A stretch of 64,000 bases of DNA from contig JBLIRR010000003.1 in NCBI GenBank assembly GCA_049472395.1, positions 186,001 through 250,000 on the forward strand, written 5' to 3'. The number at the start of each line of letters is the position of its first letter. Within the stretch, counting starts at the first letter, position 1. Shown here one piece after another: positions 53,516 through 61,300 of the stretch. The notes under the pieces were generated by a model that saw nothing but the letters and a program-made list of their open reading frames with translations, ran no database searches and was not told the origin of the DNA. A program made the translations under genes and the position numbers. The DNA is from JBLIRR01 sp049472395. GTDB lineage: Bacteria > SZUA-182 > DTGQ01 > JBLIRR01.

Positions 53516-54528
53516 TTCATCTGGTTCCCGAAACTTGCAGACTCAAATGCCCTGACCAATTCCCAGCCAATCTGCTCTGCATATTTTTCATAGATAGGGC
53601 GCGTGTGTGCTTGAAATAAGCTCCTTTCTTCCGATGATAATTCAGTAATGACCGCTCCCTTTTCATCCTGTATAAGTCGGAGAGCATCCTTAAGCCCGGC
53701 CCGGGCCAGTTGTTTTTGATATGCCATGGCTTCACGGGCGCATTCCCTTAATAAAGCCTGCTCTTTTGGTGTAAAGTGATCCCACGTATCCTTATTACAG
53801 CTTAGCAAGAGGGCATCGTAAGAATAATGCCAGAGGGTTAAGTATTTATGATAATCCGCAATTTCATAGGGCACGATTACTCCTACGACGGGATTTTCCT
53901 CCGCATCCACCACACCTTTACGAAAGGCAGTTAATGCCTCTGCCCATACCATGGCCGTGGGATCTGCCTTCAAGGACTTAAAAATATCAATATAGATAGG
54001 CACGCACACCCTCACTTTCATACCCGCAAGATCGCGTGGGACTTTTACAGGCCGCAGCCGGTTAGTCAACTCCCTGAATCCATTCTCTCCCCACCCGAGT
54101 ACCACCATATTATGAGCAGCGATCCTCTCCTCTATCATCTTCCCTCCCTCTCCCGATACAGCCCTGTCCACTGCGCTCACATCGGGAAATAAAAAAGGAA
54201 GGGCAAACACATTAAGCTCGGGGATAGCCGGGGTATAGTTAATGGTTGAATTTAAGGAAAAATCAATACCTCCTGATTGTAGTAATAGGATTTCCCGCAT
54301 TTGATCACCTGCGGCAAGGACCATCCCATAATATGGTTTGATATTGATTTCCCCCCCGGATCGCTCATATGCAAGCTCGGCAAACCGGCCGGCGCCCTTT
54401 CCCCACGCCGTCTCCTTGGATAAATTAACGCTCAGCTTATACTCTTTTTTCTGCGCGCACCCGCACATACAATAACAAAAAAAGATAGTACAGACCATGC
54501 TTACTATTCGTATGCTCTTCCTGTCCAT
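53512..54528 (-). CDS. dctP: TRAP transporter substrate-binding lipoprotein (DctP)
   Basis: A 338-residue periplasmic solute-binding protein. The N terminus is a signal with a Cys-rich lipobox (CMCGCAQK). The DctP pattern follows: FAELAYERSGGEINIKPYYG, FSLNSTINYTPAIPELNVFALPFLF (parts), and LRPVKVPRDLAGMKVRVC, with the conserved Arg of carboxylate binding. NPVVGVIVPYEIADYHKYLTLWHY matches the second lobe. Substrates are likely organic acids, but the exact one is unknown. A promoter and AGGGGAG ribosome site precede it. Confidence 0.92.
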   Translation of the reverse strand: MDRKSIRIVSMVCTIFFCYCMCGCAQKKEYKLSVNLSKETAWGKGAGRFAELAYERSGGEINIKPYYGMVLAAGDQMREILLLQSGGIDFSLNSTINYTPAIPELNVFALPFLFPDVSAVDRAVSGEGGKMIEERIAAHNMVVLGWGENGFRELTNRLRPVKVPRDLAGMKVRVCVPIYIDIFKSLKADPTAMVWAEALTAFRKGVVDAEENPVVGVIVPYEIADYHKYLTLWHYSYDALLLSCNKDTWDHFTPKEQALLRECAREAMAYQKQLARAGLKDALRLIQDEKGAVITELSSEERSLFQAHTRPIYEKYAEQIGWELVRAFESASFGNQMK

Positions 54529-54576
54529 TGAAATTCTCCCCTTATGTAATTTTATTCAATAAAGATGTTGTTTTGG

Positions 54577-54605
54577 ATTATAATACTAAAAAATATGTAT
54601 TACAA
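54577..54605 (-). promoter_or_regulatory. Predicted sigma-70 promoter of the TRAP operon
   Basis: On the minus strand, TTGTAA (54605-54600), a 17-base spacer, and a perfect TATAAT (54582-54577) lie about 49 bases before the dctP ATG. The region to 54529 also holds the ribosome site. Confidence 0.6.
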
Positions 54606-54634
54606 TTTTTATCAGCATTTCGCCGCAATTCTCT

Positions 54635-54651
54635 AGGGCAATCGCATGAAA
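54635..54651 (+). repeat. 17-base direct repeat, copy 2
   Basis: Identical to 42088-42104, same orientation. It lies in the 330-base intergenic region between the TRAP operon and mtnA, which also has two promoters and an inverted repeat. Confidence 0.75.
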
Positions 54652-54700
54652 GATTGTAAAAAATATACCTGCAAAGCTCACTCTCAGTGATTATTATTTC

Positions 54701-54761
54701 ACCACAGAGGACACAGAGATCACAGAGTTAGAGTATTATGGATCTCCGTGCTCTCTGTGGT
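54701..54761. repeat. Imperfect inverted repeat of the CACAGAG type
   Basis: The left arm at 54701-54718 (ACCACAGAGGACACAGAG) and the right arm at 54744-54761 pair at 15 of 18 positions, with CACAGAG units repeated within the left arm and just beyond it. Intergenic palindromes with this unit are scattered in many environmental genomes, and I recognise the type, but no function or family name is secure. Confidence 0.65.
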
Positions 54762-54822
54762 TAATTTAAAAAGCCTAAATTATGCCCTTACTGAGTATAG
54801 TTAATTTCCCTGTATTCACCAT

Positions 54823-54851
54823 TTGACAAATAACAATTTGTTAAGTATTAT
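54823..54851 (+). promoter_or_regulatory. Predicted promoter for a leaderless mtnA transcript
   Basis: A perfect TTGACA (54823-54828), a 17-base spacer, and TATTAT (54846-54851) end 7 bases before the ATG at 54859. Transcription would start at or next to the first codon, and no ribosome site is visible upstream of it. Confidence 0.65.
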
Positions 54852-54858
54852 CAATATA

Positions 54859-55947
54859 ATGCGCATACAAGGGAAACATTACAGAACAATTTGGTATGAG
54901 AGGGGGATTATCTATATAATCGATCAGCCTAAACTCCCCCATTCTTTCGAGATTGTGGCACTTACCCATCATAATGAAGTCTACAGGGCAATAAAGGATA
55001 TGACCATAAGGGGCGCTCCCGCTATCGGGGCAGCTGGCTGCTTCGGCCTTGCACAGGCATTAAGGAATTATGACGATAGTGAAGATTTTGGACATTATGT
55101 CGATGAGTGTGCTCTTTTTCTAAAATCAGCCAGGCCCACAGCCTATGACCTCACGCATGGCATTGATCATATTGTAAGGACCGTACGAGACACCTTATAT
55201 AAAGAGAAATCAGTCAACAAGAATTTAATAGCGCACTTACAACAGAGTGCGGAAAGAGAGGCGCAAAAATACGCCGATGATTCGGCAGCAGCGTGCAAAA
55301 TGATCGGAAAATACGGTAGTGAGCTCATTCGCGATGGAATGTCAATCCTGACTCATTGTAATGCAGGGGCCCTTGCCACCGTTGATTTTGGCACAGCGCT
55401 GGCTCCCTTAAGAATAGCGCATGAGCAAGGAAAACACATTCATGTATTTGTGGATGAAACACGGCCCAGGTGCCAGGGATCGCGGCTCACCGCATTTGAA
55501 TTGGCAGAAGAGGGGATTCCCCATCATATCATAGCAGATAATGCTGCCGGATATTATATGAGGAAAAAAGAGATCCAGTTGGTTATCACGGGATCTGACA
55601 GGGTTGCCTTAAACGGTGATGCTGCAAATAAAATAGGCACCTATGAGAAGGCTGTGTGTGCACGGGAGAACAACATTCCTTTTTATATAGCCGTGCCTTT
55701 TAGCTCAATCGACTTTCAATGTGCAACAGGCGATGATATTCCCATTGAGGAGCGCAGCCCGGAAGAAGTCTTGTATGCACACGGGTGGTCGGATTCGGGG
55801 CGATTCGAAAGAGTCAGAATATCTCCTGAAAAAAGCCCGGCCCACAATCCGGCATTTGATGTGACGCCCGCTTCCTATATCACAGGAATCATTACGGAAA
55901 AAGGATTGTGCACACCTGAAGATTTAAGATTTATGGTGGGATCATGA
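54859..55947 (+). CDS. mtnA: S-methyl-5-thioribose-1-phosphate isomerase
   Basis: MtnA isomerises methylthioribose-1-phosphate to methylthioribulose-1-phosphate in methionine salvage. Family blocks are clear: GKHYRTIWYE near the start, DMTIRGAPAIGAAG, HCNAGALATVDFGTA with the catalytic Cys near 169, VDETRPRCQGSRLTAFEL in two pieces, and GSDRVALNGDAANKIGTY with the catalytic Asp. The chosen ATG at 54859 gives the family-typical N terminus; the frame runs back to a TTG at 54823, which is part of the promoter. No other methionine-salvage gene is in the window. It overlaps the PilZ gene by four bases. Confidence 0.94.
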   Translation: MRIQGKHYRTIWYERGIIYIIDQPKLPHSFEIVALTHHNEVYRAIKDMTIRGAPAIGAAGCFGLAQALRNYDDSEDFGHYVDECALFLKSARPTAYDLTHGIDHIVRTVRDTLYKEKSVNKNLIAHLQQSAEREAQKYADDSAAACKMIGKYGSELIRDGMSILTHCNAGALATVDFGTALAPLRIAHEQGKHIHVFVDETRPRCQGSRLTAFELAEEGIPHHIIADNAAGYYMRKKEIQLVITGSDRVALNGDAANKIGTYEKAVCARENNIPFYIAVPFSSIDFQCATGDDIPIEERSPEEVLYAHGWSDSGRFERVRISPEKSPAHNPAFDVTPASYITGIITEKGLCTPEDLRFMVGS

Positions 55948-56354
55948 TAATACCAACGATTGAAAAAAGAATCTGTTCTCGCTTTAAAATACCCAATGCA
56001 CGGGTAAAATTCAAAAACTCAGGATTTCTCTCACCCCTGCGTTTTTTTTCACGGTCCTGCGTGCTCATTAATATCAGTAAAGCAGGGCTTGGATTTATGT
56101 ACAAGAAAAAGCTGCCTTATAACTGTAAGATAATAATAAAAGTGCTTATCCCGAAAATAAAACCCCTCTTTCTGAAAGGGCGCGTGCGATGGCAGGAGCA
56201 GAAAAAGCGCGGTACTTATACGAGCATAGGAGTTGAATTTGTCCCTTTTGGAAAAAGCATCGGCTGTAATTCGCTCGATGCCCTTCAAATTTTGCGAGAT
56301 CTCGAAACGCAATATGCAGAAGAACAGATTACTCCATCGGCAATGTTACGGTAA
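55944..56354 (+). CDS. PilZ domain protein
   Basis: A 136-residue single PilZ domain. The RxxxR motif is Arg9-I-C-S-Arg13, and the second motif is NISKAGLGF (N-x-S-x-x-G), so both c-di-GMP contacts are present. A strand-rich core (KIIIKVLIPK, LKGRVRWQE, GVEFVPFG) follows. It probably binds c-di-GMP and acts on a partner that cannot be read from the sequence. Translation is coupled to mtnA by an ATGA overlap. Its 3' end overlaps the convergent kinase gene by 26 bases. Confidence 0.87.
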   Translation: MIIPTIEKRICSRFKIPNARVKFKNSGFLSPLRFFSRSCVLINISKAGLGFMYKKKLPYNCKIIIKVLIPKIKPLFLKGRVRWQEQKKRGTYTSIGVEFVPFGKSIGCNSLDALQILRDLETQYAEEQITPSAMLR

Positions 56355-58224
56355 ACGTGCTCCCTTTCCCCACTTCACTCTTTACGCTTATAGTCCCTTT
56401 ATGATTCTGAATAAAACCCTGGCACACGAACAATCCCAGACCGACACCTGCTTTTCCCTTAGTGCTGACAAATGGATCAAATATACGGTCCAGAAGCTCC
56501 TCATCAATCCCTCTCCCTGTATCCTGAACCTTGATGGTTAACAGATGATTGACCTTACAGGTTGAAATGCCAATCACACCGCCCTTTTTAATACTGTCCA
56601 CTGCATTTAAAAGCAGATTCAAAAGGACCTGATGAAGCTGCTGCTGCCATCCTTGTATCTGGGGAAGATCCTTATCTAAATTTAATTCAAGCCGAATTCC
56701 CTTTACCCGCATCTGATTCCTGATAAGAGCTATGACCTTATTAATCAAGCCATTTATATCGATCAAATTCTTGGAGTTCTCAGGATCTCTATAAATATCA
56801 AATAATTGTCTGACAATGGTTTTAATCCGATGTATGTTATCCTTGACAAAAAAATAGCTCTCTTTTTCTGAAAAATTTTCTGGCAAATTATCTTTGATAA
56901 TATCAAGATGTGTGCTCATGCCCTGAAGAGGATTATTAATTTCATGGGCAACGCTCGCTGCCAATCTCCCGGTAGCCACCAGTCTCTCCGACAAAAGAAG
57001 CTGACGCTCAAGTAGCCTATTTTTCGTTACATCCTCTATGACCAATAAAAATCGCTCCTTTTTTTCCTGCACCATCCTACAGATACGGATGTGTATTGTT
57101 TTCTCCCTGGCTTTTGTCTGAATGACACAATCCATATCCGCGGTCTTTTGCTCCTTCTTCGCTATGGAAAGACATGCATTTCTTATATCATGGCACCTCT
57201 CGAGATGCTTGCGACACCCCAAGATATCACAAAGATTTAATCCGGTAATTTTCTTCTTTTTTATCGCAAACAATTCAAATAACCGTGTATTTGCCGCTAC
57301 AATATTACACTTCTTATTTATCACCATAATAGCCGAAGGGATGGTGGATATGATATTATCCTTAAACTCATTAATAAGGCGAAGCTCTTTTGTTCTTTTC
57401 GCAACCTGACTTTCAAGCTGAATGCGATAACGCCTCAGCTCCTCCTCTGCTCTTTTTCGCTTCGTGATATCTTCTGTGTGGACAAGCACTAAATCAGGCG
57501 GTGAAAATGAATAATAGGTGTTAAAAATCCTTACCCGGTTATCAAATGAAAACTTGTAGGGTATCTCTCGCTTAATGATGGCTTTTTCATTATAACATTT
57601 CCATATCTCTTTCACTATCTGCGGCCTGTCCTTATACATCTCGCTCAACTTTATACCGAGAATTTTATCAATATACCCGCGCGTTATCTTTTTCGCAGCC
57701 GTATTAGAATCTACCAATATGAAGTCATCATCCGCCTTTTGCCACGTATAGACTGGTATGGGATTCCCATGGTATTGGGCTCGTGCCCGCTCTTCACTCT
57801 CCCGCAATGCATTCTCGACCCTCTTTTGCTCTGTGATATCCTCAATCATGGCCAATGGATACTGAGGCATTTTTTTGTCATCATATATAAAAAATACATA
57901 CACATTTACCCAAATGATCTCTCCTGATTTTCTAATATACCGTTTCTGCAGCTTATAGCTCTTCTTATCTCCTTTGATACATTGATCCCAAATGGGTATC
58001 TGCCTCTCCAGATCCTCGGGGTATGTAATATCATGAAAAGTCATGGTGCTGAGTTCTCTTTTCGTATACCCGATCATTTTTGAAAAAACCTGATTCACCC
58101 TTAAAAACCCGCCATCCATAGTACCGACAACTATCCCTATAGGTGAGTGCTCAAAAACCTGGCGAAACAGCTCTTCACTTTTTTGAAAATTTTCATCATA
58201 AGTGAAATTATTTTTATCTGGCAT
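56329..58224 (-). CDS. PAS sensor histidine kinase
   Basis: A 631-residue soluble kinase. PAS domains lie at about 10-135 (FEHSPIGIVVGTMDG, PEDLERQIPIWDQ), 140-255 and 290-400 (FKDNIISTIPSAIMVI). A coiled coil joins the second and third. HisKA has His427 (SVAHEINNPLQG), and the ATPase has NLLLNAVDSI, VQDTGRGID and GVGLGLFV. No membrane helices and no receiver are present. CDILGC, with CRKHLERCHDIRNAC in the third PAS, is Cys/His-rich, so a metal or redox signal is conceivable. Its partner regulator is not in the window on this strand. Confidence 0.9.
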   Translation of the reverse strand: MPDKNNFTYDENFQKSEELFRQVFEHSPIGIVVGTMDGGFLRVNQVFSKMIGYTKRELSTMTFHDITYPEDLERQIPIWDQCIKGDKKSYKLQKRYIRKSGEIIWVNVYVFFIYDDKKMPQYPLAMIEDITEQKRVENALRESEERARAQYHGNPIPVYTWQKADDDFILVDSNTAAKKITRGYIDKILGIKLSEMYKDRPQIVKEIWKCYNEKAIIKREIPYKFSFDNRVRIFNTYYSFSPPDLVLVHTEDITKRKRAEEELRRYRIQLESQVAKRTKELRLINEFKDNIISTIPSAIMVINKKCNIVAANTRLFELFAIKKKKITGLNLCDILGCRKHLERCHDIRNACLSIAKKEQKTADMDCVIQTKAREKTIHIRICRMVQEKKERFLLVIEDVTKNRLLERQLLLSERLVATGRLAASVAHEINNPLQGMSTHLDIIKDNLPENFSEKESYFFVKDNIHRIKTIVRQLFDIYRDPENSKNLIDINGLINKVIALIRNQMRVKGIRLELNLDKDLPQIQGWQQQLHQVLLNLLLNAVDSIKKGGVIGISTCKVNHLLTIKVQDTGRGIDEELLDRIFDPFVSTKGKAGVGLGLFVCQGFIQNHKGTISVKSEVGKGSTFTVTLPME

Positions 58225-58254
58225 AGCGTCTCTTTCTTATTTGCCCTCATTAAA

Positions 58255-58287
58255 TCTTCGGTAGCCCTCATGCTAAGACCCCGAAGA
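58255..58287 (-). other. Hairpin between the CHAT gene and the PAS kinase gene
   Basis: TCTTCGG / CCGAAGA arms, 7 bp, with a 19-base loop. On the minus strand the stem is followed by TTTAATG, too short a T-run for a confident terminator. The rest of this 121-base gap (58225-58345) holds only A/T-rich sequence. Confidence 0.35.
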
Positions 58288-58345
58288 CTGTTATTAAAAG
58301 GCTATTATTTAATTTTATAAATTATTTCAGAAAATAAAATATATT

Positions 58346-61300
58346 TCAATAATAATCTCCGGTCAACACAAAGGCCCCCCAATATCCAGGATGGGGATAC
58401 CGGTTTTTCACATGAACAACTGCCTGTCTCAGACTATCAGCCTTATTATCCTGTGCATACTCACGGTAAAACTTCTTGATCAAGAGAGCTGTTGATATAT
58501 CGCTCACACGCCAAAGGCTTGAGATGAGAGCGTGGGTACCTGCATAGAAAAATGCCCGGTTAAGCCCGATTACTTCATCCCCATGGGTTACTTTTCCCAA
58601 TCCCGTCTGACAGGCACTCAGCACCACAAGATCTGCATTTATTTTAATTCCAAAAACCTCGCTTGCTTCAAGGTCACCATCGCTTTTCTCATCCTTCGCC
58701 AGTTTTATCGCGGAAAAGAGCGGGTTTATAGGATCAAACTCACCATGTGAGGCAAAGTGGATAATACCGAATTTATCTATCTCATCCATTATCCACCCTT
58801 CACTCGCCTTATCATGCGTAAGAATCGTTATGTCAGGAAAATTCCATTTAATAGTGTCTACTTCATGCTCAGAGAAAGGAAGGGCCAAGGCTGAATCACC
58901 AAGGTCGGGATTTCCTATTGCCAGCACATGATGGTTTTTATCCTTACTGCGCCTCTTCACTGTATAGCGCAGTACACTGGCACTGGGCAGATAAAAAAGA
59001 CTCAGAGTATCAATAAGATAGTTATTACCATCTGAGAGTGTGGCAAAGGATAAATAATGGAGCGTGTTATGAGGGACGATTCCACAATACTTTATATCTG
59101 TAAGTTGGGGCTTTAGGGGAGAGAGGAGCCATGCGAATAATTTCTCTGAATGCTCTTGTAAGGGTTCAAGGTTTTGTATCATACGCCGGTACTCAAAAAT
59201 GGTTTCCCCGAGCACTGCGCGGTCAACAGGAGTCCTGTAAAGTTCAATTCCCGCACGGGTTATGAACCAGCAAAGCAGTTCCTGGGGAAGTGCAAAGTAC
59301 GCAAGGAGAGCCGCATCCTGCTCAAGCAAGGATTGTATTTCCTCAATCTTCACCGGATCCACAGACACAAGTGAAACGAGCTGTGGATTGCTGCTCTGTA
59401 TTTCCCGCATAAGATCATTGTATCGGTCATTGAGACGGGTGAGCATCCGATCGAAGATCTCAGACTCATCCCTCTCAGTGCTCTGAGCACGCAGGGCCTC
59501 CTGTTCCTCAATCTCTGCCTTTAACTTTTTTTGACGATCATACAGGGTCTGGTCTATTGCGCCATAGAGAGTAAGACGCTGATTGCCGAGAAGATCGATA
59601 AAGCTGCGCGCCCGGCAGCGCTCGGCAATCTCAAAAGCTCCTCGTTTATCCCCCCTTTCCACAAGGAGAGCGATGAGTGTCTCATACACAGAGAGCTTAT
59701 TGCCAATAAATCCGTCTCGCAGCTGCTCCACTTTAATATGAGACCTCATTGCTTCAATCACCTCAATTGCTTCTAGTAGCAATCTCTGCGCTTCTGTGTA
59801 ATCTTCATCTTTAAGGGCCAAACGGGCAAGCCCATAAAGGCAACGCCACTTCGTCTCCCGAATATTCATGGCGTGGGAAAGATCAAGAGCATGATTAAAG
59901 GTAAGGCGTGCATCATGAGTAAGATCGAGGGCCTCATACGCCTCGGCCACACCGAGCAAAGATTTGGCCTCATTAATACGGTTCCCTATAGCTTTCGTCT
60001 CCTCACACGCTTCCCTGAATAAGGGGAGAGCGCTCTTTGCATCTCCCATTCTGAGGAGCGTGAGCGCTTTGTTCCTGAGATCATAAGCGATCGCCCACCT
60101 GGATTTTATTTTCCGATCAATCATAAGGGCCTCGTCAAAGGTCGTGCACGCCTCCTTATAGCGTCCCATCTCCCTGTAGACAAGACCAATATTATTTAAG
60201 GTCGTTGCCTCTTCATCGCGCCTTGTTTTCAGCTCCTTGACAAGTGAGAGAGCCTGATTCAGCTCCCGCAAAGCCCTTTGGTTATCACCTAATGTCCACC
60301 AAATGAGGCCCGAAGTATTAAGGGCAATCACCTGCTCAAGCGGCCATTTATGGTGCTCTGCCAGGTAATAAGCGCTCCTCTGGAGAGTAAAGGCATCCTG
60401 ATACCTTCCCTGAAACCAGGCATTATTTGCCTGTTCAATAATTATTTTTGACCTTAATCGGGGTCTATCCGTTTCCGACTCATAAGTCGGTTTGATAATC
60501 TCAAGGGCCTCTTCATAACAGCGGTCAGCCTCAAAAAAATGTCCGAGCATCCGAGAGCATCTCCCTATATTGAGAAGTGATTGAGCACTCCCCTCTTCAT
60601 CTTCCATCTCTCGATAAAGGGCAAGGGCCTGCTCATAGCTTCTTCTTGCTTTGATATACTGGCTGAGACGCAGGTCATATATACGGCCAATATTGTTATA
60701 CTGACTGGTTAGTAAAATTTTTTTATCTAATTTCTTGCTCAATGAGGCTGCTGATTCAAAATGTCCCAGGGCCTTCTCATAGTCGGTTGCCGCCTCAAGC
60801 ACCGCCCCCATGGAGGCAAGGGCAGATGCGTGTTTCTCGTCAAGTTCCAGATTCTCCATCATCTCTAATGCTTCCTGCAGGGCAGGTATGGCTTTATCAT
60901 AGTGTTCCAGTCTGGCCTCGATGAGGGCAAGCCTGAGCAACGCCTCTGCATGTTCCTCTGAATCGGGGTGCTTCGCGGCCAAAAATTGGGATAATGCTGC
61001 GGCATAGTGAAGGGCCTTCTCTAAATTCTCACTCGCATAGGCACTCTCCCTGGCAAAATGATATAACACCTTGGTATATCGTGCATATTGTGTATTCTCA
61101 TTTGCTATTAAGAGCGCGTTTTCAAAAAGAGAGAGCGCCTTCTCAGTATTTTTCTCTTTAAGAGCAGTCTGCCCATCTTTGACAAACCGAGTAAAATTTT
61201 TTTTCGCAAAAGCATGCGCTTCCTGAGAACTCATCCCTCTATAGCCAATCAGGAGCCATCCTTCATCTTCCTTTATGTCTGAATACGCACTCATAAATGC

